Origin: Anaerovirgula multivorans
GTDB lineage: Bacteria > Bacillota > Clostridia > Peptostreptococcales > Natronincolaceae
DNA length: 64,000 bases
Direction: 5' to 3'
Assembly: GCF_900188145.1 (NCBI RefSeq)
Contig: NZ_FZOJ01000010.1
Coordinates: 1-64,000 of the forward strand
Below, piece by piece: positions 27,170-36,714 of the stretch; the first letter of the stretch is position 1, and the number at the start of each line of letters is the position of its first letter. Under the pieces are notes generated by a model that was not told the origin of the DNA, made no database searches, and was given only the letters and a program-made list of their open reading frames with translations. A program made the translations under genes and the position numbers.

Positions 27170-29068
27170 TTAATCATTGATCACCATGATTTTTGTAGCT
27201 ACAAACACGTCATGTTCATAACTTCCATAAATAAACACTTCATCCTTTCTTGCCAAATATCTTAACTCTCTTTCCTTACCGTCGTCTGTATATATGGTGG
27301 TGTCCTTGTTTATATATACGGATATTTCATCATATTTTCTTGTAGAGCTATCATAAATCCTCACTATAATTCTGTCAATGTTATCGTAGATACTTACTAT
27401 TTCTCCTGTAATCCTATTTCCTGCTGTTGTTTTCTTCCCTTCGATTTCAGTGATTACATTACCTTGAACTTCAATTTCTATATTATGACCTATCCTTAAA
27501 TCATAAATAGTTGATCTGGTGTCATCAAGGTAAATGCTGACATTGTTGTCCACCTCATAGGTTATTTCATCATCATCCTCATTTATTATTGTTATTTTAT
27601 TAGGTCTATCAAATGCGATAGATTGAATAATACCTTCATCTTTCTTTTTATTACTGGTCTTGGTACTGGTAGCTGTAATACGGCTTATCTTATTGTTTTT
27701 TTCTACGATAAGGCTTACTATATCTCCCCTTACCAGGTCTTCTAAATCTGCCTTCTTTCCATTTCTTCGTACAGTAACGGATTCAGTAATTTCATAATCC
27801 TTTATTTCATTATTTGCTACTCTTACTGTAATTTTAAAAGGGTATTTAGCGAAATTTACTGAAGCCTCCAGTATACCAGCAACATCTTGCATATTATTAG
27901 AATAACTGACTATTTTTAACGCCCTATCTCCATCGTATATGACTTCAACCTGTGTTTCTTCCTCTAAGTCTTTGAATGTAGCATTTTTATCATCTAGTTG
28001 TATGTTGACATGATCACTATTATAAACCTTAAAGGTTTTTCTCTTATTGGTAGTATTGTAATCATCTCTTACAATAATGGTATTGTAGCTTTCGCCTGTT
28101 GTTAAATATTCTATAAAACCTTTATATTTATTTGCAGAGGCGTTTATCTCAATTTTAATGAGTTTATTGTTTCCATCAAAAACAAATTTTCCATCTTGCC
28201 CTTTAGATAAACTATTGATAACTCTTTTTACTCCATCTACTATTATTTCAGTATTACTTGCTACTTGATATATTTCTATGTTATCACCATCTCGCACGAA
28301 AACCGTGTTGGTTTCTATGACTACATAGTCAATGGTACCAAATTTAGTTGTAGTTTTGGTTTCTTCTTGTACGGGTACAGGTACCTCTACCACGATATTT
28401 ACTGTGTCTAACACATCATATGCTTTAGAGCATATGGAGGCCATTTGTGCCCTTGTGATGGTATTTTTAGGATTAAATTTATTGTTGTTGTCTCCTGAAA
28501 TAATTTTATTGCTTACTAATAACTGTACATAAGGTAGTGCTGCTGTATCTATCAGTTCCCTATCTATAAAGGTCAAGGGAGATGTAGAACTAACCTGTGC
28601 ATTTACATCTATAGCTTTTCCTAGATATACTGCCACCTGCTGTCTTGTCGCACTAACCTGTTGTGTTCCCACCATGAGATTACCTAACTCTGCTCCAGTG
28701 ATAATTCCCTTCTCATAGGCATAGGACACTGCTTCATAGCCCCATTCAGGAATATTATAAGAAGCCATTACGGTTTGATACTTGCTGGTAAAATTCTCTG
28801 TGGATTGTAATTTGTTGGTGGCTCTTAGTGTTCTGTATATCATGTGAATCGCCTGTACTCTACTGACGGCGCTCTCTGGTTTGAATACAAGTTTACCTCC
28901 TTCTGTCATTCCACTAATAATACTTTTCTCTTCCATTTTTTCAACATGCTGTCTTGCCCAGTGATTTGTGCCCACATCAGCAAAGGTTGCAGCAAAGCTT
29001 GTCATAGTGGTTGTCAATAACATTAGCAGCGTAAACATGATTATGACTGATCTTTTCATCCTTTTCAT
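27170..29068 (-). CDS. S-layer-homology (SLH) domain cell-surface protein
   Basis: A 632-residue secreted protein. A signal peptide (1-27, ending SFAA) is followed by three SLH motifs (about 28-83, 105-155 and 165-222; e.g. FADVGTNHWARQHVEKM and FNPKNTITRAQMASICS), which bind pyruvylated secondary wall polymer. Residues 240-632 are repeated small beta domains of about 60-70 residues (patterns like TGEIVSIYDNIDRIIVRIYD). No catalytic motif is seen, so it is structural or adhesive. The ribosome site AAGGGGG lies 11 nt from the ATG. The 5' leader carries a long hairpin. Confidence 0.88.
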   Translation of the reverse strand: MKRMKRSVIIMFTLLMLLTTTMTSFAATFADVGTNHWARQHVEKMEEKSIISGMTEGGKLVFKPESAVSRVQAIHMIYRTLRATNKLQSTENFTSKYQTVMASYNIPEWGYEAVSYAYEKGIITGAELGNLMVGTQQVSATRQQVAVYLGKAIDVNAQVSSTSPLTFIDRELIDTAALPYVQLLVSNKIISGDNNNKFNPKNTITRAQMASICSKAYDVLDTVNIVVEVPVPVQEETKTTTKFGTIDYVVIETNTVFVRDGDNIEIYQVASNTEIIVDGVKRVINSLSKGQDGKFVFDGNNKLIKIEINASANKYKGFIEYLTTGESYNTIIVRDDYNTTNKRKTFKVYNSDHVNIQLDDKNATFKDLEEETQVEVIYDGDRALKIVSYSNNMQDVAGILEASVNFAKYPFKITVRVANNEIKDYEITESVTVRRNGKKADLEDLVRGDIVSLIVEKNNKISRITATSTKTSNKKKDEGIIQSIAFDRPNKITIINEDDDEITYEVDNNVSIYLDDTRSTIYDLRIGHNIEIEVQGNVITEIEGKKTTAGNRITGEIVSIYDNIDRIIVRIYDSSTRKYDEISVYINKDTTIYTDDGKERELRYLARKDEVFIYGSYEHDVFVATKIMVIND

Positions 29069-29112
29069 TTGTTCATTATCCCCCTTAGATTTTTTTGAAT
29101 ATTCCCCTTCGG

Positions 29113-29162
29113 TGTAGTGCTAAGACGCTCGCTTTTATAAAAGTGAGAAACTAAGCACTACA
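29113..29162 (-). promoter_or_regulatory. Structured leader hairpin upstream of the SLH gene
   Basis: Outer arms tgtagtgct (29113-29121) and agcactaca (29154-29162) pair. An inner stem joins ctcgctttta and taaaagtgag with one G-U type mismatch. Upstream on the minus strand (29180-29215) a second stem, TTAATTCAG/CTGAATTA, can form. The arrangement suggests a folded 5' UTR. I could not match it to a riboswitch class by eye. The remainder of the 29069-29315 gap shows no gene. Confidence 0.5.
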
Positions 29163-29315
29163 TCCTCGAAATAAATCCAACTATAATTCAGCGACAGTAA
29201 AAACTCTCTCTGAATTAAGTCTCATTTTATAGTTATTATTCTATATTTTTCCTTAAAATCCTGCATCTATCTACACTTTTTTGATTAATGGTTAATATTA
29301 CCTAAAGCATCTCAT

Positions 29316-29381
29316 CCGCCAAGGGGACAGTCCCTCTGGCTCACTGAAAAACGCAAGCCACATGGACAGTCCCCTTGGCTC
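29316..29381 (+). repeat. REP-like palindromic element, copy B
   Basis: Arms gccaaggggacagtcc and ggacagtccccttggc, inner ggctcac/gcaagcc with two mismatches. It lies immediately past the stop of the small HTH-like gene. Confidence 0.8.
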
Positions 29382-29388
29382 TTGCACT

Positions 29389-29592
29389 CTATTGGCCTAA
29401 ATCATCTTGTCTGAAGATAGGAATAAGTTCTTGTCTTATTTCTTTTGGTAATTCCTTTAACGATAATTCTTCAATTTTATTTACTTCTCTAGTATGCCAA
29501 TTTAGCTTTTCTGCCAGTTCTTTTGTTGTTAGGCTGACATTTTTTCTGAGGTCTTTTATTGTTTTGTTACGGTTAAACCAGTAAAATAGCAT
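29389..29592 (-). CDS. Small HTH-like protein of unknown function
   Basis: A 67-residue basic protein. The stretch LTTKELAEKLNWHTREVNKIE has the spacing of a helix-turn-helix of the Xre or sigma-like kind, but no named family is certain. The ATG at 29592 follows AGGGAGAGATAAC. A longer in-frame reading upstream runs through a REP element and is unlikely. The gene is framed by REP copies B and C at 8 and 19 bp, an odd placement, and sits between the CotH and SLH genes. Confidence 0.55.
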   Translation of the reverse strand: MLFYWFNRNKTIKDLRKNVSLTTKELAEKLNWHTREVNKIEELSLKELPKEIRQELIPIFRQDDLGQ

Positions 29593-29610
29593 GTTATCTC
29601 TCCCTACTTG

Positions 29611-29684
29611 CGCTACGCCGCGGGGACAGTCCCTCTGGCTCGCTGAAAATCGCAAGCCACATGGACAGTCCCCACGGCTCCGCT
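29611..29684 (+). repeat. REP-like palindromic element, copy C
   Basis: Ends cgctacgccgcggggac and gtccccacggctccgct; inner ggctcgc/gcaagcc. The left arm differs from copy A at two bases (gccgcgggg for gccaagggg) and the right arm changes to match (ccccacggc), leaving one G-U type pair. Confidence 0.82.
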
Positions 29685-29701
29685 AATCTCCAGCCTGTAT
29701 C

Positions 29702-32215
29702 CTACATTTTTTCAAAGATGGGTTTTAATATAAAATCTTCCCATGGGATGATATAGAGAGTAGGCGTCTCGTCTTCTCTGCCTTCCCAGCCCACAAAGCG
29801 ATAGCCTTCTTTTGGTAATGCTGTAACCTCTATGGGTATGCCTGTAAAATAACTTCCTTTCCAATGGTTGTCTCTTTCCAGTCCAGGAGTGTTCTTGTCT
29901 ATGGTGATGGTATTGACTTTTACTGTTCCTTCTTCTATATTTGGTACCTCTATGTTGAAGGTTACTGTTTTGGCTATGCCAAAGTGCTCCATGATTTGCT
30001 GTCTCATATTTCTAGGACGTTTCTCAGCAAAGTTTCTCATTACATCAATATTGTTGTTCCATTCCTTGATGCTGTCAAAGTTAACCCAACGTTGAATATT
30101 GTATTGCATCTCATGTTCTAGTGCTGATTGCATTTCATTTATTTTGGTGTCAACATTTTCTGAGCTAAAGTTGGTATTCATCACATCTGCAAATCGATTG
30201 ATGAATTGATTTCTAAATGCTTCGTTTTCTAAAAGAGAACGTAATAAGAATGTATATTCTGGTGCGTTTCTGTCGCTGCCCTTATCTGTAGTGGCCCAAT
30301 CTAATGTATTGTGGTTGTACATTCCTTGATTCTCTAAATCAAACCCATAATCTGTATCAAACAGCATCCATCGCCATCTTCCATCCTGGCCATAAGGAGC
30401 ATCTGGCTCGTAGGCATCTGTTTTCAGACGCCAAAACTGTAGATTATTCTGCAGCCAGTCGGTATTGGCAATATAAATACCTGCTATTTGATAGTCTATG
30501 AAGTTTTCAATGTCCATTAGGGTTTTTAGGTATTCATAGTTTTTATCTAAGCTTATATCTTGTTCTTCAATAAAGTTTAACATATGAAGATAATGCTCTA
30601 CATCCTCATTTTGCTCTTTTTCTAGTTTTTTCAATTCTCTTATATCGATCATTACTAGATTGTTTGTATCTACATCATAATTGGTTTCAAAATAATAGCT
30701 GTCATATCTTTCTCGTATATTGTGGATGCCCCAGTATTCTCCGTTGATATAAACAACTACTGGACGATAGGCCTGTGTGTCTATCCGGAAATCCTTTACT
30801 AATTCATGTATCAATCCATCTCTAAACAAAGTATAGGTCCAGTCGTTTCCAGAGTTTCTTAATATTAGACGTTTAAATTGCTGTAAAGTTCCATTATTTG
30901 AAGATTTTTTATGACCTGGAAAAATTTCGTAGTTAAAATAACTTTCTTGATCATAATCTCTTTTAGCATAGATTCTTAAGGTTTTTTGTGCCCAGGCTCT
31001 GGTAAAACCTCCATGAATCCGTAGACCTGCCTCCTGTGAAAAGCCTAAGGTTCCATCGGCTTCATAAAACTCTATATGAACAGGTTTTTCCCATTCTGCT
31101 CCCTCTTGGTTATAGTTGGCTGGTATATTGCCCAATACCTTTTCATTAGGATTTTTAGCTCTCCATTTATCAAAAGCTTCTCCTAGTATATATATACCCT
31201 TTTCATAATCAAAGAGGTTTCCTTTGTCTGTAGTTATAGAAATAACAGGTAAATCAAACCTCTGATCAATATGATCATCTATAAAGTAGGTCTGGGTTGC
31301 TATCTGGCTAGGAAGCGCTCCTTCTTTAAATGCCTTTGCACGAACAATTATAGCCTTCTTAAAGTCTCCGGCAGGAGGGTACCATCGGTATCTTTTGTAG
31401 CCCCATTCCTCATATAGTTCGTCGCTGGCGGTTTGAATAAAGGATATGGGAATTTCAGGGATTGCGCCTTCTGTAATGATTTGAGCGGAGTTATTTGAAG
31501 AAATAATTTGTTCCTCTATTTCAATGAACCCATCATAAAGCAGTGAATCTTCTGTAGGTTCTGAGCCGTCTAAAGTATAATAGATAACAGCATCTTCACT
31601 GGCAGTAAGCTCTAAGGTGAACTTGTCTTTATAGAATCCTCCTGTTTTAGAAAAAACTGGGGGCTGTAGTACTGCTGTGTATCCTTCTGTGCCAGCATTG
31701 GAAGTGCCCGGCGTAGGTCTATCAAAAAACTGCCATTCTCCACCACCATCAACCGTTCTCCCATAGGATCTATCTCTTGGTATCGCTACCGAATCCACCG
31801 TATCAATATTCGTTCCTCCATTCGGTGCTGTGAGAAAGATGGGTTCACCCGCTGAGCTGATGCTAAAATCAGTATGCAATTCTCCACTTACTCCTATTTT
31901 ATCTTTGCCCGACAGCCATACTAATAAAAACTCTCCTGGTTCTAGTACCACTTTGGGAAATCTCCATTTTGTTAAATTATCGGGGTTATCTGATAAATAA
32001 TAGCCATGCAGGTTGATCCTTTTTTCTCCTGTGTAGTATAGTTCAATCCAATCACTAAAATCTCCATCTTCATCTCGAATGATGTCCCCATTGGAGGACA
32101 TGACTTCGTTGATAAATAATGTGCCTTCAACTTTTAGCTTGGGGAGAAAAACTAGTAACCCCAAGATCAATACGAGCAAGCTAAACATTATAATCAATAC
32201 TTTTTTCTTTTGCAT
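29702..32215 (-). CDS. CotH-family kinase-like protein with lamin-tail and chitobiase-type domains
   Basis: An 837-residue membrane-anchored outer protein (TM helix 5-25). In order: a lamin-tail domain (about 33-170; FINEVMSSNGDIIRDEDGDFSDWIEL is split by the domain's first two strands), a chitobiase C-terminal-like domain (YYTLDGSEPTEDS, about 215), the CotH domain (about 320-690; KRLILRNSGNDWTYTLFRD, WGIHNIRERYD and MLFDTDYGFDL), and a C-terminal InlB-type repeat (GYRFVGWEG). CotH proteins are atypical protein kinases, and the DxDYGF motif fits metal binding. The ribosome site is AGGAGG. Its target here is unknown. Confidence 0.87.
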   Translation of the reverse strand: MQKKKVLIIMFSLLVLILGLLVFLPKLKVEGTLFINEVMSSNGDIIRDEDGDFSDWIELYYTGEKRINLHGYYLSDNPDNLTKWRFPKVVLEPGEFLLVWLSGKDKIGVSGELHTDFSISSAGEPIFLTAPNGGTNIDTVDSVAIPRDRSYGRTVDGGGEWQFFDRPTPGTSNAGTEGYTAVLQPPVFSKTGGFYKDKFTLELTASEDAVIYYTLDGSEPTEDSLLYDGFIEIEEQIISSNNSAQIITEGAIPEIPISFIQTASDELYEEWGYKRYRWYPPAGDFKKAIIVRAKAFKEGALPSQIATQTYFIDDHIDQRFDLPVISITTDKGNLFDYEKGIYILGEAFDKWRAKNPNEKVLGNIPANYNQEGAEWEKPVHIEFYEADGTLGFSQEAGLRIHGGFTRAWAQKTLRIYAKRDYDQESYFNYEIFPGHKKSSNNGTLQQFKRLILRNSGNDWTYTLFRDGLIHELVKDFRIDTQAYRPVVVYINGEYWGIHNIRERYDSYYFETNYDVDTNNLVMIDIRELKKLEKEQNEDVEHYLHMLNFIEEQDISLDKNYEYLKTLMDIENFIDYQIAGIYIANTDWLQNNLQFWRLKTDAYEPDAPYGQDGRWRWMLFDTDYGFDLENQGMYNHNTLDWATTDKGSDRNAPEYTFLLRSLLENEAFRNQFINRFADVMNTNFSSENVDTKINEMQSALEHEMQYNIQRWVNFDSIKEWNNNIDVMRNFAEKRPRNMRQQIMEHFGIAKTVTFNIEVPNIEEGTVKVNTITIDKNTPGLERDNHWKGSYFTGIPIEVTALPKEGYRFVGWEGREDETPTLYIIPWEDFILKPIFEKM

Positions 32216-32385
32216 GATTTCCTCCTGTTATATATTAGTGCAGTTTATTGAATAACGCTATTGTTAAATAGTTGTTCATGGTAACAAATAGTATTTTTGC
32301 CTTTCTATACTTATAGTAATGCATATTTCTTATTGTTTCAAGAGATTGTTTTTTTAATAAGTTTTAGTTCAACACAAATGATCGA

Positions 32386-32439
32386 CATAGTATGAAAAAA
32401 GATATCCTCACAGAAAGGATATCCTTTTTTGATACTATG
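32386..32439 (-). terminator. Bidirectional intrinsic terminator after the RND gene
   Basis: Arms catagtatgaaaaaagatatcc and ggatatccttttttgatactatg (up to 32439) pair almost throughout around a 9-nt loop. On the minus strand the GGATATC stem is followed by TTTTTT. It lies 6 bp past the transporter stop. The rest of the 32216-32385 gap shows nothing notable. Confidence 0.85.
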
Positions 32440-32444
32440 TGTTT

Positions 32445-35400
32445 TTAAGAATTATTTACCTGCTCTTTATCTTTTTTCTTTTTATTATGAAACATCATAA
32501 ATGCTGCTGGAATTACAAGCATTGTCAGTATTGAGGACATCAATAGCCCAAAAATAATAGCATAAGCAAGAGGTGCCCATAGACTTCCTCCGATTAGCGC
32601 CATCGGTACTAGTCCGATGACAGTAGTTACCATTCCAATCATAATAGGTCTTAATCTTGTAACACAAGCCTCTATAACTGCTTCTTTGGTGTCCATGCCA
32701 GTTTTTGCTAAAACATTGATGTAGTCTAATAGCACAATGCCATTGTTTACAACGACGCCCATCAAACTAACCGTGCCCATGAGAGCCATAAAACCTAGAG
32801 GGTAGCCCGTTATCTTAAGGCCCCAGATAACCCCAATAAAGGATAGGGGAATGGTCCCCATAATGATCAATGGCTGTCTTAGATCCATAAACTGAAACAT
32901 CAGAATCAAATAAATCAAAGCAACAGCTAGTAAAGAGGGTCCTACAAGTGATTCAAAGGCTTCTGTACGATCTTCATTTTCTCCACCGAATTCTAAGGTG
33001 TAGTCTTGTGGGACTTCAAAGCCTTCCATTTTTTCTTCTACAATTTTTAATACTTCTGCAGCAGAATACCCTGGTTTTGGATACAGCCCTATCGTAATAG
33101 TACGTTCTCTGTCCCGCCTCAAGATACGACTGATGGAAAATTCACTGCCGATATCAGTAACTTGTTGAATTGGCACATTTTTCCCAGTGATTTGTGAAGT
33201 CACAAATATATTTTCCAGTACCTGTGCAGTGTTTTTTTCTTCTGTTGGTATCCGTAAAACAACAGGTATATCATCATCGCTATCATCTGGTCGCATTTTT
33301 GTAACTTCTAGACCATTGATAGCCATTCTGATGGTTTTGGCAATGTCGTAATTACTGATCCCTACCATGCTGGCTTTATCTTGATGGACATCCACCACCA
33401 TCTTCAGTACTTCATAGCCGTAATCGTCTTGAACATGCTGCCCCTCTTCGACATCATAAAGTATTTCCTTGACATCATTGGCTATGAGAATCAAAGTATC
33501 TACACCCTTACCACTGACTCTTACCTGTACAGGCAATCCCACCGGTATAGCATTTTCTAATTGTTTCACTTCAATTCTAGCGCCTATAATCGTTTCTTCC
33601 AATTTTTTTTGTAAGTCCACCATTCCAGCTACTTCACCATTCACTACAAATTGTCCTTTGTTGCTGGCAATTTGGTTGGGAAAAAAAGAAGGATAAAACT
33701 TAGGAATACCGTCTCCTACTTTGCTAAGAAAACTATCTACGGTAGCATCCTCTGAAAGGATATCTTCGATTTGTGTAATGATCTCTTTTGTCTTTTCAGC
33801 AGATGTTCCCTCCACCAACGTGACATCAACAATATATTGGTCTCTTTCTACGAAAGGAAAAAGCTGCACGCCTAAGCTTGGTATAACCATGCTGCTGGAA
33901 ACCAATAGTGCTATCGCTAACAAAATCGTAATGATTGGCATTTTCAACGCACTCTTTAGTACAAACTTGTATTGTTTTAAAAAGAAGTTTCTAATGCCAT
34001 CAAAAGCAGACTTTTTCTTTTCCTTTTTTTCTTCTTTTTTTTCCTTTAAGAAAGTATATCCCATTGCTGGCACAACGGTGAGGGATAGTATAAAAGAACT
34101 AAAAAGCGCAACCGTCACCATAATAGGTAAGCTCTTAATAAATTTACCCGCCACACCTTCCATCATCAATAGCGGTAAGAAGGAGGCCACTGTTGTTAAG
34201 GTCGATGTCAGAATTGGAATTTTCACTTCGTTGATTCCATAAACAATGGCTTCTTTTTTTGACATTCCCTTAGACAAATAGAGATACATATTGTCGTTAG
34301 CCACAATAGCATTCGCTACCAAGAGGCCTAAGCATACGATTAAAGAAGAGATGGATACCTGATGAAGAACAATATCCGTAAATCGCATAAAGGCAAAGGT
34401 GGCCATAACCGTAATAGGGATAGCAGAAGATACTACTAGTGCACTTCTAAGACCCATACTGATTAATATAACCGCTACCACCAATAAAATAGCTGATAAC
34501 AAATTCTTCTCAAAAAGTTTGATAGCACTATTTACATAGTCCGCTTGGTCGGTAACAATGGCAATATGCATATCTTCTGCCAAGCTTTTTTGATATTCAT
34601 CCAAGAAGTCTCTTATCTCATGACCAATCTTTACAATGTTTTCTCCTTTAGAATATTTTAAACTGATCAATAGGGCTTTTTCCCCATCGCTGCTAACAAA
34701 AACATCTCTTTCTCCTTCTACCTGATGCACATCTGCTACATCTTTCAAATAGATGACATTTCCCGATTCTGACATGCCTACAATGGTGTTTTTAATATCA
34801 TCTAAAGTTTTGTACTCACCTGTAGTACTGACCGCTACCTTGGTATCCCTTAGATCCAAGCTGCCTCCAGGAATATTTACGTTACCTGCCTTTAAAACCG
34901 TAGCAATATTGTCGGAGGAGATATTGAGGTTCCTCATCCGTAGAAGATCTAGATTGATTTGTATTTCATCATCAATGTATCCATCGATATCTACTTGAGA
35001 AACACCTTCCATTTTTTCTAATCTTTCCTGCAGGTCATCGGCAACCTCCTTCATCTCCTTGTAACTAAAGCGATTACCACTTATAGTAAAGAGCATCCCA
35101 TAGGTATCGATGAGCTCGGTATCGACTTCAGGCTGCCATGCCTGTTCTGGCAGTTCTACTTCATCTACCTTTCGGCGTAATGTATTCCAAGTATCATCGA
35201 TCTCTTCGTCACTCAAATCCTCTAACCGTATCGTGATAACACCTACATTGTCTAAAGAATAAGAGGTCATCAATTTAATATTTGGTATTTCTCCAAATTT
35301 ACTTTCCATTGGTTTGACGATAAACTTTTCAATATCTTCTGGTGTAGCACCGGGATAAATGGTTTTGATAATAGCGCCTGGAGAAACAACTTCAGGATTC

Positions 35401-35501
35401 TCTTGTCTTTCCATTGTAGTGTAGACGTAAATCCCGCTCAAGAAGATGAAGATAGATAATACCGCAACAATACTACGATGTTCTATGCACCATTTCGTCA
35501 T
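32445..35501 (-). CDS. RND-family efflux transporter permease
   Basis: A 1018-residue AcrB/SwrC-type inner-membrane pump with 12 spans in the usual 1+5 and 1+5 arrangement and two large extracellular loops. Motifs: PEVVSPGAIIKTIYPGA near 40 and MGVVVNNGIVLLDYIN in span 10. In span 4, the usual G-hhVDD/DN-AIV proton-relay motif reads GLLVANAIVANDN: A396 replaces the key first aspartate, and the nearest Asp is D403. Start and upstream stop share TAATG with the adaptor gene, so the two are coupled. Substrate unknown. Confidence 0.92.
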   Translation of the reverse strand: MTKWCIEHRSIVAVLSIFIFLSGIYVYTTMERQENPEVVSPGAIIKTIYPGATPEDIEKFIVKPMESKFGEIPNIKLMTSYSLDNVGVITIRLEDLSDEEIDDTWNTLRRKVDEVELPEQAWQPEVDTELIDTYGMLFTISGNRFSYKEMKEVADDLQERLEKMEGVSQVDIDGYIDDEIQINLDLLRMRNLNISSDNIATVLKAGNVNIPGGSLDLRDTKVAVSTTGEYKTLDDIKNTIVGMSESGNVIYLKDVADVHQVEGERDVFVSSDGEKALLISLKYSKGENIVKIGHEIRDFLDEYQKSLAEDMHIAIVTDQADYVNSAIKLFEKNLLSAILLVVAVILISMGLRSALVVSSAIPITVMATFAFMRFTDIVLHQVSISSLIVCLGLLVANAIVANDNMYLYLSKGMSKKEAIVYGINEVKIPILTSTLTTVASFLPLLMMEGVAGKFIKSLPIMVTVALFSSFILSLTVVPAMGYTFLKEKKEEKKEKKKSAFDGIRNFFLKQYKFVLKSALKMPIITILLAIALLVSSSMVIPSLGVQLFPFVERDQYIVDVTLVEGTSAEKTKEIITQIEDILSEDATVDSFLSKVGDGIPKFYPSFFPNQIASNKGQFVVNGEVAGMVDLQKKLEETIIGARIEVKQLENAIPVGLPVQVRVSGKGVDTLILIANDVKEILYDVEEGQHVQDDYGYEVLKMVVDVHQDKASMVGISNYDIAKTIRMAINGLEVTKMRPDDSDDDIPVVLRIPTEEKNTAQVLENIFVTSQITGKNVPIQQVTDIGSEFSISRILRRDRERTITIGLYPKPGYSAAEVLKIVEEKMEGFEVPQDYTLEFGGENEDRTEAFESLVGPSLLAVALIYLILMFQFMDLRQPLIIMGTIPLSFIGVIWGLKITGYPLGFMALMGTVSLMGVVVNNGIVLLDYINVLAKTGMDTKEAVIEACVTRLRPIMIGMVTTVIGLVPMALIGGSLWAPLAYAIIFGLLMSSILTMLVIPAAFMMFHNKKKKDKEQVNNS

Positions 35502-36667
35502 TATTCTACAACCTCCACTTTTACTTTATCACCATTTATTAGCCTATAATGGCCCTCAACTACAATTTTTTCTCCATCCTCCAGCCCTTCTAACACTTCG
35601 ATTTTATCGCCAAACACCTCTCCTAGTACTACGCTTCTTTCCTCTACATACCCTTCTTCTTTATAGACAAATATACTCGCTCCATCAGGATCGTTCATGA
35701 TGCAATTTGAAGGAATCATAATGGTTGTGACGTTGTCAGTGTTCATGATTACCTTGGCAATCATCCCCGGACGAATTCTATTGTCTTTGTTATCGATCTC
35801 TACCTTCACACCAAAGGTTCTTGTCTCTTGATCTGCTATTGTATCAATATTAATAATGCTGCCTTGTAACTCTTTATCAATACCATAGATCAGGACATCT
35901 ACTTTTTTTCCTATCTTTATCGTATCGATCAATGTATCTGGAACTCCGATCTCCACTTCTAATGTATCTAATCTTCCTAAAACAATCGTCGGATAACCTG
36001 CCGCAACAGTCTCCCCTGCTTCAAAAAGTTTCTGAATGACAGTGCCATTGATAGGGCTTTTTAAAACAGTATCTCCCAATTTTGTTTCTGCCACCTCTAA
36101 GCTTGTTTTAACTTGCTTCAATTTTGCTTCAGAAATGGCATAGGCATCCAGTGACTCTTGATATTTATTTTCTGCTACCACCAGCTGCGTTTCTACTTCC
36201 TCTAGTGTAGTCTTGGGAATGGCACCTTCTTCATAGAGTCTTTTCATTCTATCATATTGGGTGCGAACAAAGTCTAGACTGGCTTGGGCTTGGTTTACCC
36301 CAGAATTAATAGCACTGTCAGATTGCCTTTCCACTGCTTCATATTGTGCTAATGCCGCATCCACCCCTAGTTGATAGTCATAAGTTTCTAACGCCGCCAA
36401 AACCTGCCCTTCTCTTACCATATCTCCTTCCTCTACATGAATATAATCAATCACACCAGCTGATTTAAAACCTGTTCGAATTAATTGAGCTGGTTTTACA
36501 TTCCCGCTAATTTCCATTGTTTTTGAATAATTTTCTGTCTCTACTGCCTTAACTTTTACTGGTTTTAGAATTTCTTGCCCCTCATCAGCTAAAGATTTAC
36601 TGCAGCCCTGCAGTAGCATAGCAGCGATTAAGATTGCTATTAAAGCATATTTTTTATGAAATTTCAA
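35501..36667 (-). CDS. RND efflux adaptor lipoprotein (membrane fusion protein)
   Basis: About 388 residues. The signal ends in a lipobox, LLQGC, so it is a lipoprotein. It then has the membrane-fusion order: beta-barrel/lipoyl half (GDMVREGQVLAALET), a coiled-coil hairpin (about 95-200), the second lipoyl half (LKSPINGTVIQKLFEAGE), and beta-barrel and membrane-proximal domains. The start is TTG at 36667, 6 nt after AAGGAGGAG; an upstream GTG overlaps that site. It couples by TAATG to the pump. In Gram-positives such adaptors sit outside the membrane and link to the wall. Confidence 0.9.
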   Translation of the reverse strand: MKFHKKYALIAILIAAMLLQGCSKSLADEGQEILKPVKVKAVETENYSKTMEISGNVKPAQLIRTGFKSAGVIDYIHVEEGDMVREGQVLAALETYDYQLGVDAALAQYEAVERQSDSAINSGVNQAQASLDFVRTQYDRMKRLYEEGAIPKTTLEEVETQLVVAENKYQESLDAYAISEAKLKQVKTSLEVAETKLGDTVLKSPINGTVIQKLFEAGETVAAGYPTIVLGRLDTLEVEIGVPDTLIDTIKIGKKVDVLIYGIDKELQGSIINIDTIADQETRTFGVKVEIDNKDNRIRPGMIAKVIMNTDNVTTIMIPSNCIMNDPDGASIFVYKEEGYVEERSVVLGEVFGDKIEVLEGLEDGEKIVVEGHYRLINGDKVKVEVVE

Positions 36668-36714
36668 AGTAGTCTCCTCCTTTAAATACACTATCCTTCG
36701 ATAGTGTGGTTAAG

